Assembly: GCA_947496705.1 (NCBI GenBank)
Contig: CANMDW010000021.1
Coordinates: 30,437 to 94,436 of the forward strand
Direction: 5' to 3'
Length of the DNA stretch: 64,000 nucleotides
DNA from: an uncultured Aquimarina sp.
GTDB lineage: Bacteria > Bacteroidota > Bacteroidia > Flavobacteriales > Flavobacteriaceae
Shown: in pieces, positions 35,253 through 43,881 of the stretch
Layout of the letters: each line of letters starts with the position of its first letter
Numbering within the stretch: the stretch's first letter is position 1
Position numbers and translations under genes: made by a program
Notes under the pieces: model-generated
Databases searched by the model: none
Told to the model about the DNA's origin: nothing
The model's input: only the letters and a program-made list of their open reading frames with translations

Positions 35253-37970
35253 TTAAAGCACAAATCGATATGTAGCCTTTATCAAAAAAGTATTCTCGAG
35301 TTGCTGATCCAGGATTTGATTGTTCAGGCTTCTGAATAAGTGATCTGATGGGGCTCCATCTCCATTAATACCCTGTGACCAAACGAGAAATATTTCCGAA
35401 CCGGGAATATATTCCCAACGCAATACCAGATTAGAACGAAACTGCACAAATGCAAAATCAGGATCTTCAATGTTATAATCAACTGTTCCATCCCTATCTT
35501 CATCTACTGCATACTCATCATCTGCAAAAGAAATTTGATTTTGGTCGTACAACGTCACTCGTTCGCTTAGATCTTCTGCGGTTGCATTATTCACATAATT
35601 AAAATCTGTATACGTTCCTCTCGAAATAAAAGGTTGACCATAATATTGTATGGTAAGGTTGGGATTGATATTATAATTTAATCGAATACTGGCACTTAAG
35701 GTTTGCTGATCAATGCGAGCAGTAATATATCTGGGAGTTCCATTAAAATCAGTTTCTGTCACATATTGCGTTTTATTGGGGTTATGTTCGAATTCGGGAT
35801 TCAGAGACATACTAAAAGCGTCAAAAGGTTGGTAATTGAGTCGTACCACATATCTTCTAAATGAAAAATTATTCTGTCTCGCCCAACCATTTACATGGCC
35901 CAGGGTAAGACTGAATTTTTTTCTTCGATCTGTACCAGAAAAAACAAATACAAAATTTTCATCAGAGAAACGCCATCTGGGGCCACCTCTCAAAAAAGTA
36001 TTGGTAAAAATACGCGGCTTGTGCCCATAACCAATCTCTGTCCACCAATTGTTTTTATAATTGATATCTCCATTGAATTCATACTGAATTCGATTATAAT
36101 TTCCTTCAAAATCAAAGGAGGTAAACTGCTCCACAAAAATATTGGCTCTTCGGTATAACTTGGTTGGTTTTAAGAATAAATACCGAACATTGGCGAATTG
36201 CCTGATCTCATCGGCCTGACGTAAGAACCCTATATCATTAAGTTCTAACTCTGGAGAACGCCAAAAAATCCCGGCGTTATAGCGCCAGCTGCCACCCCCC
36301 GATCTTCCTCCTACCAGTTTACCTCCTGTTCCGGTAAGTGAAGTGCGATTGGGATCTACTTCTACATGGTCTGCATCCACACGTTGAAATAAGTGTGTAA
36401 GTTCGTTCTGAGTCTCTTCGATCGCTTCTTTAGAACCTTCTACATGACTGGCTACAATATTTCCTTCAATAAAATATTTCCTTTCTTTCCAGTTATGTCT
36501 GAAATCCAATCCACCAGTATAGGCAGATTTTCGCAATACATTAAGATTATTTTCTCTTAAACCCGTTAATTCTGAAGTTTCATCGGTATCAGGATTATCG
36601 TAATCAATATTTAAAATATCTCCCAGATCACGATTTGTTGCCGTAAAAATTCCCCCAATAAATGAATTGCGCTCATTAAAATCTTTTTGAACTCTCCCCA
36701 CAAAATAGTTCGTCAACGGCTCAACTACAGCTTCTCTCCTATTTCCATTTTCATCTTCTATCTTGGCAATTTCCCTTTCGGTAACACTTTCCAGTATACC
36801 TATTGACCAGCCATCTTTGGTTTTACCACTAAATTTTGCTGCTCCAAGAATTGTGGTATTATTTGGGGTATCCATAAATTCATCATTGGTAGGCTCTGAA
36901 TCATTAATTGGATTCTCACCGGCAGAACCCTGAGGGTTTCGACCTATTCTACGCGAATAGAACACATTATCAAAACCATTGGCAAAACGATAGTCAAATA
37001 TGTTTTTGTTCTCCACAAAAAAAGGTCGTTGTTCTCTAAAAAATATCTGAAAACCATCCAGAGCAATCGCTGCGGGATCTGCTTCTACCTGTCCAAAATC
37101 TGGGTTTACCGTTAGATCCATGGTAAGATCATTGGTAATCCCAATTTTTGCATCGAGACCACCATTCAATTGAAAGTCTTCCCCATCTCTAAAAGGATTC
37201 CCTTCTTCTTCAGGAAAGGTGTCAAATTGCGTCACTACAAAAGGCTGAATTTCTAACTGCTTTTGTGGTTCTATGTTTATTAAACCGTGTAGTTCGCCAA
37301 ATTCGCTTACCCAGCCCGGTGCATCCTGTGGTATACGCTGCCATACCGATCGTTCTTCTTTTCTAAACAATCTTCTGTTCACCTGTAGCCCCCATATTTG
37401 CTCTTTACTTTTACCAAATTTTACCTGGCTTAACGGAATTTTCACTTCTGCTGTCCACCCTTCATCATCGATATTTGTAGCGGTATACCAAATGGGGTTC
37501 CAGCTGCTATCCCAATTATTTCCATTACGAGAAATAAACTCATCTCCTTTTACACCCGCTGCCGTAATACTAAATGAAAAACCAGTTCTTTTATCATGAT
37601 AAGTATCCAGATTAATTTCTACCCAATCCCCTGCAAATCCATCTCTTCTCGACAATCTTTTTTCAATCTTATCGGGCTCGGTATCATAACATCGATATGC
37701 CACATAGAGATGCTTTTGGTCATATAATATTTTAAATTTGGTCTGCTGACCGGGAGGAGTGTTTTCATCAGGTTCATTTTCGATAAAATCCCCGGTCCAT
37801 TCAACCAGATCCCATCCTGCCTCATCAATAACCCCATCTATTACAGGTGCTTCGGTTCCATTAAGCGGTTTTGTTGTGTAGATTCTTTTTGTAACAGTCT
37901 TAGTAGAATCCTGAGCAATAATAAAAAATGGCAGTAGGAGAAATACCAAAAAATGGTGATGACATTTCAT
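35253..37970 (-). CDS. DUF5916 / CBM9-like outer-membrane-type protein
   Basis: A 905-residue protein with a signal peptide (about 1-20, ending FFIIAQD). Residues about 35-230 resemble the family 9 carbohydrate-binding fold (APVIDGVIDEAGWDLVEW and the TGFSFSITAAGVKGDEFIS stretch). The rest is DUF5916, a predicted outer-membrane barrel with many amphipathic strands and a C-terminal aromatic ending (LIKATYRFVL). Function is unknown for the family. Monocistronic. Confidence 0.85.
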   Translation of the reverse strand: MKCHHHFLVFLLLPFFIIAQDSTKTVTKRIYTTKPLNGTEAPVIDGVIDEAGWDLVEWTGDFIENEPDENTPPGQQTKFKILYDQKHLYVAYRCYDTEPDKIEKRLSRRDGFAGDWVEINLDTYHDKRTGFSFSITAAGVKGDEFISRNGNNWDSSWNPIWYTATNIDDEGWTAEVKIPLSQVKFGKSKEQIWGLQVNRRLFRKEERSVWQRIPQDAPGWVSEFGELHGLINIEPQKQLEIQPFVVTQFDTFPEEEGNPFRDGEDFQLNGGLDAKIGITNDLTMDLTVNPDFGQVEADPAAIALDGFQIFFREQRPFFVENKNIFDYRFANGFDNVFYSRRIGRNPQGSAGENPINDSEPTNDEFMDTPNNTTILGAAKFSGKTKDGWSIGILESVTEREIAKIEDENGNRREAVVEPLTNYFVGRVQKDFNERNSFIGGIFTATNRDLGDILNIDYDNPDTDETSELTGLRENNLNVLRKSAYTGGLDFRHNWKERKYFIEGNIVASHVEGSKEAIEETQNELTHLFQRVDADHVEVDPNRTSLTGTGGKLVGGRSGGGSWRYNAGIFWRSPELELNDIGFLRQADEIRQFANVRYLFLKPTKLYRRANIFVEQFTSFDFEGNYNRIQYEFNGDINYKNNWWTEIGYGHKPRIFTNTFLRGGPRWRFSDENFVFVFSGTDRRKKFSLTLGHVNGWARQNNFSFRRYVVRLNYQPFDAFSMSLNPEFEHNPNKTQYVTETDFNGTPRYITARIDQQTLSASIRLNYNINPNLTIQYYGQPFISRGTYTDFNYVNNATAEDLSERVTLYDQNQISFADDEYAVDEDRDGTVDYNIEDPDFAFVQFRSNLVLRWEYIPGSEIFLVWSQGINGDGAPSDHLFRSLNNQILDQQLENTFLIKATYRFVL

Positions 37971-38370
37971 GATGATTAGAAGTTTAGTGATTGATACATC
38001 TAAAATGACCTAAATTATGATAGTTTGTCACACTTTGTAATATTTTTTAGTAAAAAATTAACACGTATTAAGGATTGGCATAGATAAAATCAACAAATAG
38101 TAACCGTTGTATGGATCACTCTGAAAACCAATGCATCCTACTTTAAGAAGTGATTTAAACTTTTTTGCCTGTCTACTGACCCGCCGGGCGGGCAGGTTTG
38201 TTTATTTTGAAGACTTTTTTGCACTTCATAGCAGTGCTACGAGGAAATAAAAAGACGAAAAAGAGATGAAACCTGCCCGCCTCTCTATCGGTAGATATGC
38301 AGGAGGGAGAAGCATTTTTGGACAATTGAAAAAAGTTTAAATCACTTCTAAAAATAATATCAGCCTGCTG
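37971..38370. other. Intergenic region upstream of rplM
   Basis: Contains inverted-repeat element copy C (38147-38348) and no gene; the rplM promoter begins at 38371. Confidence 0.6.
38147..38348. repeat. Intergenic inverted-repeat element, full copy C
   Basis: A 202-bp unit with arms GAAGTGATTTAAACTTTTTT (38147-38166) and its complement (38329-38348). The shared core occurs inverted at 38214-38239 (TTTTTTGCACTTCATAGCAG...). A GC-rich CCGCCGGGCGG palindrome sits near the left arm. Confidence 0.75.
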
Positions 38371-38401
38371 TTTGCTATATAAATATATAATTGTACATTT
38401 G
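38371..38401 (+). promoter_or_regulatory. Promoter of the rplM-rpsI operon
   Basis: TTTG (38371-38374), a 19-bp spacer, then TACATTTG (38394-38401): a near-perfect Bacteroidota promoter. It leaves an untranslated leader of about 65 nt containing an imperfect CTGTC/GACAG-type palindrome (38441-38457), which could serve ribosomal-protein feedback. Confidence 0.7.
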
Positions 38402-38474
38402 CACCCCTATTTTATAATAGGAAAGGAATGTTTAACCCGCCTGTCGGACAGACAGGTTAGAAAAATTAATTAGT

Positions 38475-38930
38475 GTGGACACATTAAGTTACAAGACCGT
38501 ATCTGCCAACAAAGCGACCGTAACAAAGGAATGGTTGCATGTGGATGCTGAAGGACAGACTTTAGGGCGTCTATCTTCTGTAGTTGCAATACTGCTAAGA
38601 GGTAAACACAAGCCCAACTTTACCCCACACGTTGATTGCGGCGATAATGTTATCATTACCAATGCCGAAAAAATCAACTTAACAGGAAAAAAGTGGACAG
38701 ATAAATCATATATCCGTCACACTGGATATCCTGGAGGGCAAAGAAGTCTTACTGCTCAGGAATTGTTTGACAAAAACCCAGAGCGTTTAATCGAAAAAGC
38801 GGTAAAAGGAATGCTACCTAAAAACAAGTTGGGAGCCACTTTATTCCGTAATTTAAAGGTATATGCAGGAGCAACGCACAATCAAGATGCCCAGCAGCCT
38901 AAAACTGTTAACTTAAACGATTTTAAGTAA
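38475..38930 (+). CDS. rplM: Large-subunit ribosomal protein L13 (uL13)
   Basis: A 151-residue protein with the L13 landmarks KEWLHVDAEGQTLGRL, LRGKHKPNF and GMLPKNKLG. It starts at GTG (38475), the Flavobacteriia-typical opening MDTLSYKTVSANK. The stop TAA shares its last base with the ATG of rpsI, so L13 and S9 are translationally coupled, the usual arrangement. Confidence 0.97.
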   Translation: MDTLSYKTVSANKATVTKEWLHVDAEGQTLGRLSSVVAILLRGKHKPNFTPHVDCGDNVIITNAEKINLTGKKWTDKSYIRHTGYPGGQRSLTAQELFDKNPERLIEKAVKGMLPKNKLGATLFRNLKVYAGATHNQDAQQPKTVNLNDFK

Positions 38931-39352
38931 TGGAAGTTATTCACAAAATTGGTCGTAGAAAAACGGCTGTAGCTAGAATATATCTTAAAGATGGTTCTGG
39001 AAAAATTACGGTTAACAAAAAAGACTTGAATGATTATTTTCCTACTGCTACATTGCAGTATAAAGTTAATCAGCCCTTGGTTCTAACAGGAAATGACGGG
39101 AAATTTGACATCTTAGTAAACGTTTATGGTGGTGGTATCACAGGACAAGCTGAAGCAATACGTTTAGCTATATCAAGAGCAATGTGTACGTTCGATACAG
39201 AAGGAGCTGAAGATACAGAAGATGGAAAAACTACAGGAAACAGAGGTATCCTTAAACCAGAAGGTTTATTGACTAGAGACCCAAGAATGGTAGAACGTAA
39301 GAAATTCGGTCAGAAGAAAGCTCGTAAGAAATTCCAGTTCTCTAAACGTTAA
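38930..39352 (+). CDS. rpsI: Small-subunit ribosomal protein S9 (uS9) with an acidic insertion
   Basis: Conserved opening IGRRKTAVARIYLKDGSG and the basic tail ending KKARKKFQFSKR that reaches the P-site tRNA. At 140 residues it is about 12 longer than typical; the extra residues appear as an acidic loop, GAEDTEDGKTTGNRG (about residues 98-112), where most family members have a short DEENR-like turn. The insertion is inferred from memory of the family. Confidence 0.96.
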   Translation: MEVIHKIGRRKTAVARIYLKDGSGKITVNKKDLNDYFPTATLQYKVNQPLVLTGNDGKFDILVNVYGGGITGQAEAIRLAISRAMCTFDTEGAEDTEDGKTTGNRGILKPEGLLTRDPRMVERKKFGQKKARKKFQFSKR

Positions 39353-39483
39353 TTTATTAAAACAGTATTTGTTGTTATCCCGATATATCGGGAGACTAGT
39401 TTAGCATCTAAATGCACAAGGCCGTACAAAATAAGTAGCCACTTGGGCATTGCTAATTCAACAGAACGTAAACTATAACAAAA

Positions 39484-40401
39484 ATGGCAAACAATATCGA
39501 AGTAAAAGAATTACTTGATGCAGGTGTACACTTTGGTCACCTTACAAGAAGATGGGATCCCAATATGGCCCCATACATTTATATGGAGCGTAATGGTATT
39601 CATATCATTAACTTATATAAAACTGCTGCAAAAATCAAAGAATCCAGCGAGGCTTTAAAAAAGATAGCAGCATCGGGCAGAAAAATCCTTTTTGTCGCAA
39701 CCAAAAAACAAGCGAAAGAAATCGTAGCCGAAAAAGCAGCTAAAGCCAACCAGCCATATATCACAGAAAGATGGCCTGGCGGAATGCTTACCAACTTTGT
39801 TACTATTCGTAAAGCAGTTAAGAAAATGGCCGCTATCGATAGAATGAAGAAAGACGGTACTTTCAATACTTTATCCAAAAAAGAACGTCTTCAAGTAGAT
39901 CGTTTAAGAGCCAAATTGGAAAAGAACTTAGGTTCTATCTCTGATATGACTCGTCTACCTGGAGCATTGTTTGTGGTAGATATTACTCGTGAGCACATCG
40001 CGGTAAAAGAAGCTCAGAAATTAAACATTCCTATTTTCGCAATGGTAGATACCAACTCAGACCCACGTCAGGTTGACTATCTAATTCCCGCGAATGATGA
40101 TGCTTCAAAATCTATCGATAAAGTAATGACTTATGTTAGTGATGCAATTATTGAAGGATTAAGTGAAAGAAAAGCTACAAAAGACACTCCTAAAGAGAGT
40201 GCAGAAGCCAAACCGGAAGTAGTAAAAGCCGAAACACCAGCAAAAGTCGAAGCACCAGTAAAAGCTGAAACTGAAGTGAAAGCTGCACCAGCAAAAGCCG
40301 AAGCACCAGCAAAAACTGAAACTGAAGTGAAAGCTGCACCAGTAGAGCCAATAGCAGAAGAACCCGTAGTATCTGAAGCTACAAAGCAGGAAGAAGAATA
40401 A
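39484..40401 (+). CDS. rpsB: Small-subunit ribosomal protein S2 (uS2) with repeat tail
   Basis: Residues 1-235 are a normal S2 (LLDAGVHFGHLTRRWDPNM, ITERWPGGMLTNF, MVDTNSDPRQVDY). Residues about 236-305 form an Ala/Pro/Glu/Lys tail with near-repeats of AETEVKAAPAKAEAPAK and TETEVKAAPVEP, likely disordered. The tail's repeats are also visible in DNA (40220-40345). The 131-bp gap before it, separating it from rpsI, contains the palindrome TCCCGATATATCGGGA. Confidence 0.96.
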   Translation: MANNIEVKELLDAGVHFGHLTRRWDPNMAPYIYMERNGIHIINLYKTAAKIKESSEALKKIAASGRKILFVATKKQAKEIVAEKAAKANQPYITERWPGGMLTNFVTIRKAVKKMAAIDRMKKDGTFNTLSKKERLQVDRLRAKLEKNLGSISDMTRLPGALFVVDITREHIAVKEAQKLNIPIFAMVDTNSDPRQVDYLIPANDDASKSIDKVMTYVSDAIIEGLSERKATKDTPKESAEAKPEVVKAETPAKVEAPVKAETEVKAAPAKAEAPAKTETEVKAAPVEPIAEEPVVSEATKQEEE

Positions 40402-40480
40402 ACAGATTGACAATTTAGCAATCTTTAATAGTTTAAGTTAGATTTCAATTCACAAATCAAAACTTAACTTTAACATAAAA

Positions 40481-40509
40481 TTGACGAGTCGTTTGGTTCT
40501 TTACTTTTG
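40481..40509 (+). promoter_or_regulatory. Promoter of tsf
   Basis: TTGA (40481) and TACTTTTG (40502-40509), spacer 17 bp, resembling the Bacteroidota consensus; 61 bp ahead of the tsf start. Confidence 0.45.
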
Positions 40510-40570
40510 CAGTACTAACTAAACGACTTTTTTTAATACATATATAATACACATTAAATATTTAGATGAT

Positions 40571-41392
40571 ATGGCAAAGATTACAGCCGCAGAAGTAAAT
40601 AAATTAAGAAAAGCAACAGGTGCCGGAATGATGGATTGCAAAAAAGCACTTGTAGAAGCTGAAGGGGATTTTGATAAAGCTATCGAAATCTTAAGAAAAA
40701 AAGGTCAGAAAGTTGCTGCAAACAGGGCTGACAGAGAATCTACTGAAGGTGCTGTTATTGCAAAAGTTAATGATGCAAAAAATAAGGGGGTTATCGTTTC
40801 TCTTAATTGCGAGACCGACTTTGTTGGAAAAAACGAAACTTTTGTTTCTTTAGCTCATCAATTGGCAGAATTGGCATTAACAGCTTCTTCAAAAGAAGAG
40901 CTACTTGCCAAAGATTTTGACGGTATTTCTGTACAAGATAAATTAACCGAGCAAACTGGTATTATCGGAGAAAAAATCGAAATAGGGGATTTCAGAATTT
41001 TGGAAGCTCCTTTTGTAGGTTCTTATATTCATGCAGGTAATAAAATTGGTGTTTTAACAGGTCTCTCTGGAAGTACCGATGGTGCCGATGTAGTTGCAAA
41101 AGACGTTGCGATGCAAGCTGCCGCAATGAATCCCGTAGCTTTAAATGAGGATGGTGTAGATCAAGCTGTGATCGATAAAGAAATCGAAATCGCAAAAGAT
41201 CAACTACGTCAGGAGGGTAAACCCGAAGCTATGCTCGATAATATTGCCAAAGGTAAAATTAAGCGTTTCTTTAAGGATAATACCTTGGTAAATCAAGATT
41301 TTATCAAGGACAACAAAAAGAGTGTTGCAGATTATGTAAAAACTCTTGGTGATGTCTCTGTTGTTGGTTTTGAAAGAGTAGCACTAGGATAA
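40571..41392 (+). CDS. tsf: Translation elongation factor Ts
   Basis: Guanine-nucleotide exchange factor for EF-Tu, 273 residues. Seen: the UBA-like N-terminus LRKATGAGMMDCKKAL and the signature LNCETDFVGKN, followed by the dimerisation/core region. It follows rpsB as usual but appears to have its own promoter and a strong terminator. Confidence 0.97.
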   Translation: MAKITAAEVNKLRKATGAGMMDCKKALVEAEGDFDKAIEILRKKGQKVAANRADRESTEGAVIAKVNDAKNKGVIVSLNCETDFVGKNETFVSLAHQLAELALTASSKEELLAKDFDGISVQDKLTEQTGIIGEKIEIGDFRILEAPFVGSYIHAGNKIGVLTGLSGSTDGADVVAKDVAMQAAAMNPVALNEDGVDQAVIDKEIEIAKDQLRQEGKPEAMLDNIAKGKIKRFFKDNTLVNQDFIKDNKKSVADYVKTLGDVSVVGFERVALG

Positions 41393-41430
41393 ATAATCCA
41401 GAAACATTTTTTCGTTCTCTACAAAAAATC

Positions 41431-41462
41431 AAAAACCGCTTCTGTAATAGAAGCGGTTTTTT
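41431..41462 (+). terminator. Terminator of tsf
   Basis: AAAAACCGCTTC / GAAGCGGTTTTT, a perfect 12-bp stem with a T-run, 38 bp after the stop. Confidence 0.9.
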
Positions 41463-41718
41463 CTTCTTCATTTTTCAAAATATCTTCTTCCTAGAGCTCA
41501 TAACGCTACTAAAACCCCGAATTTCTCGAGGTCTTACCCCCAAAATAAAGACTAACTCCCCAATCAGTCTAAAATACGTCTGATTCCTATTTCAAAGATA
41601 TTTCTCATCCCTCACATTTTTTTGTTTTCCCCGAGGCAAACGTATAACATAATTCAAAGCCAATCAATACCCGCTATAGGGGAAAAGAACCCTTTTTTCT
41701 TATCATCTTCGAATTTTA

Positions 41719-41866
41719 CCCCAGAAAACTCACGCAAATTTACATTTTCCTGGTAAACAAATAAGATTTGCTGAGTTTTTCGCTCCTTAAAAAAACTAAA
41801 GAACTCTAATTTGGGTTGCCAGCATAGGCAGAGTTAATTGTTATAAACAATGATTTTTTTCCAAAA
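41719..41866 (+). repeat. Interspersed repeat R2, copy 1
   Basis: About 148 bp that is near-identical, in reverse orientation, to 61797-61936. Shared blocks include TTTTCCTGGTAAAC, AATAAGATTTGCTGAGTTTT, GAACTCTAATT and ACAATGATTTTTT. Function unknown. Confidence 0.7.
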
Positions 41867-41887
41867 CCACGAATAATGGCGGTTAAC

Positions 41888-41924
41888 ATAGAGCATGTTT
41901 AAATTCTTTTTAAACATGCTCTAT
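41888..41924. repeat. Perfect 16-bp hairpin
   Basis: ATAGAGCATGTTTAAA and its exact complement separated by 5 nt. No T-run follows, so not a typical terminator. Confidence 0.6.
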
Positions 41925-42163
41925 ACAAGATCCAAAATCAAAAACGTACCTGTACTCTCTACAGTATTTTCTAATACCCATTCTTTCTCATGGATATACG
42001 ACAAATTTACCCTTCTGGAACTAAAAGTTTGCGTGAGGCCGTCAGGCAGGGATAGTAGCGGCATCCTTTTTGTCATGTCGAGAAGCTGAACCGAGGAGCG
42101 AAGGGGCAGCCATAGTATAGACAAAAAGATATAGCAGGGCAGCCCAGTTGATGCCTTGGCAAA

Positions 42164-42209
42164 GACCCTGTGCCATCCTCATAGTCTCGTATCGGGATGG
42201 CACAGGGTC
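42164..42209. repeat. Perfect 15-bp inverted repeat
   Basis: GACCCTGTGCCATCC and its complement GGATGGCACAGGGTC separated by 16 nt. Confidence 0.6.
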
Positions 42210-42248
42210 ACGCCCAGAAAATTAAAAAAGGAAATTTGTCGTACACCG

Positions 42249-42418
42249 GTTCTCATATGATTTCATCGAAAAAAGGAATAAAAATTTGTTCATATATGAG
42301 AGAAAAAGTTTGTCTCGTTCTACGATACAAAATCAAGAATAGCTATCGTTATTATTTCTTTTATCTTCAAAACAGAAGCAAAAAAAGCGATCTATTAAGA
42401 GCCAAATCATATGAGAAC
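42249..42418. repeat. 170-bp unit with 15-bp inverted ends, upstream of pyrH
   Basis: GTTCTCATATGATTT (42249-42263) and its exact complement AAATCATATGAGAAC (42404-42418) enclose 140 bp of AT-rich DNA ending 22 bp before the pyrH -7 box. It could be invertible or a small mobile remnant. Confidence 0.5.
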
Positions 42419-42440
42419 TAGTATAAATTAAGAATATCAT

Positions 42441-42448
42441 TATATTTG
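42441..42448 (+). promoter_or_regulatory. Candidate -7 box for pyrH
   Basis: TATATTTG matches TAnnTTTG, 21 bp before the ATG. There is no good -33 TTTG. Confidence 0.4.
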
Positions 42449-42469
42449 CACCACAGTTCAAAACAGACA

Positions 42470-43177
42470 ATGAAATACAAAAGAATATTACTGAAATTAT
42501 CTGGTGAAGCCTTAATGGGTGAGCGTCAATATGGTATAGACCCAAAAAGACTGGCAGAATATGCTTATGAGATCAAACAAATTATCGAAAAAGGAGTACA
42601 AGTAGCCATCGTGATCGGAGGAGGTAATATTTTCAGAGGTGTTGCCGGTGCCAGTAAAGGAATGGATAGAGTACAGGCAGATCACATGGGGATGCTGGCT
42701 ACAGTAATCAATGGGCTTGCATTGCAAAGTGCTCTCGAAGATGCAGAAATCCCTACACGTCTGCAATCTGCGGTAAAGATCAATGAAGTTGCAGAGCCTT
42801 TTATACGGCGTAGAGCACTACGCCATCTCGAAAAAGGACGTGTTGTTATTTTTGGTGGAGGAACAGGAAATCCTTATTTTACAACAGATTCTGCAGCAGT
42901 GCTTAGAGCAATTGAAATTAATGCCGATGTTATTCTTAAAGGTACTCGGGTAGATGGAATTTATACTTCCGATCCCGAAAAAAATGCTGATGCTACAAAA
43001 TTTGATTTTATATCATTTGATGATGTTTTACGTAAAGGGTTGAAGGTGATGGATACCACAGCATTTACTCTTAGCCAAGAAAATGAATTGCCAATAATAG
43101 TTTTTGATATGAACAAATCAGGAAATCTGCTTAAAGTAGTTTTGGGAGAATCTATTGGTACCCAAGTAAACCTGTAA
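42470..43177 (+). CDS. pyrH: UMP kinase
   Basis: Phosphorylates UMP to UDP in pyrimidine synthesis; hexameric, amino-acid kinase fold. Seen: KRILLKLSGEALMG, IVIGGGNIFRG, MGMLATVINGLALQSAL and GGTGNPYFTTDSAAVLRA. I start at the ATG at 42470 (MKYKRILLK, 235 residues); the longer frame adds eight residues that overlap the promoter box. frr follows after 51 bp, the standard pairing. Confidence 0.96.
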   Translation: MKYKRILLKLSGEALMGERQYGIDPKRLAEYAYEIKQIIEKGVQVAIVIGGGNIFRGVAGASKGMDRVQADHMGMLATVINGLALQSALEDAEIPTRLQSAVKINEVAEPFIRRRALRHLEKGRVVIFGGGTGNPYFTTDSAAVLRAIEINADVILKGTRVDGIYTSDPEKNADATKFDFISFDDVLRKGLKVMDTTAFTLSQENELPIIVFDMNKSGNLLKVVLGESIGTQVNL

Positions 43178-43228
43178 TCATATTGGCTTATTTTTTGATT
43201 AGTCAGAAGAAAAGAATTAAATAAACAC

Positions 43229-43792
43229 ATGAAAGAAGAAATAGATTTTATTCTGGATTCAACAAAAGAGTCTATGCAAGGTGCAATAGCTCATTTAGAA
43301 AAAAAATTACTTAATATTAGAGCTGGTAAAGCTTCTCCTGCTATGTTAGGCAGTGTGATGGTAGAATATTATGGCAGCCCCACTCCATTAAACCAGGTAG
43401 GAAACGTGACCACTCCCGATGCCAGAACCATCACTATTCAACCATTTGAAAAGTCCCTTATTCCTGAAATTGAAAAAGGGATTCTTACGGCAAATCTTGG
43501 TTTTAATCCAATGAATAATGGAGAAAGCGTGATTATCAATGTTCCTCCTCTTACCGAGGAGCGACGTAGAGATCTTGCAAAACAAGCAAAAGCTGAAGCT
43601 GAAGATTCGAAAGTTGGTGTGCGAAATGATCGCAAAAATGCCAATAATGAAATTAAAAAACTGGAGAAAGAAGGACTGTCTGAAGATATGGCAAAAAATG
43701 CAGAATTTGATATTCAGGAACTAACCGATTTCTATATTAAAAAAATAGATGACATGCTAAGTCTTAAAGAAAAAGAGATTATGACAGTTTAA
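43229..43792 (+). CDS. frr: Ribosome recycling factor
   Basis: Releases ribosomes after termination together with EF-G. A 187-residue protein with LLNIRAGKASPAML, NQVGNVTTPDARTITIQPFEKS and EERRRDLAKQAKAEAEDSKV landmarks. Co-transcribed with pyrH. Confidence 0.97.
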   Translation: MKEEIDFILDSTKESMQGAIAHLEKKLLNIRAGKASPAMLGSVMVEYYGSPTPLNQVGNVTTPDARTITIQPFEKSLIPEIEKGILTANLGFNPMNNGESVIINVPPLTEERRRDLAKQAKAEAEDSKVGVRNDRKNANNEIKKLEKEGLSEDMAKNAEFDIQELTDFYIKKIDDMLSLKEKEIMTV

Positions 43793-43881
43793 CTCTTTTT
43801 AAGTACGTTAATTATAATGAAAGCGTTCTCTTGATGGAAACGCTTTTGTGTATCTTAGTTTTTTTGAACCTAATTGGTATA

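Larger units (their letters stand above)
41393..42440. other. 1-kb non-coding region between tsf and pyrH, rich in palindromes
   Basis: No gene supported. From left: the tsf terminator; the 41719-41866 repeat; a perfect 16-bp hairpin (41888-41924); a TCCTTTTTGTC/GACAAAAAGA pair (42063-42130); a 15-bp hairpin (42164-42209); and a 15-bp inverted pair (42249/42404). The short ORFs here are composed of these repeats. Confidence 0.6.

Noticed and set aside
40131..40421. Minus-strand frames opposite the end of rpsB
   Set aside because: Low-complexity reflections of the Ala/Pro/Lys repeat tail of S2.
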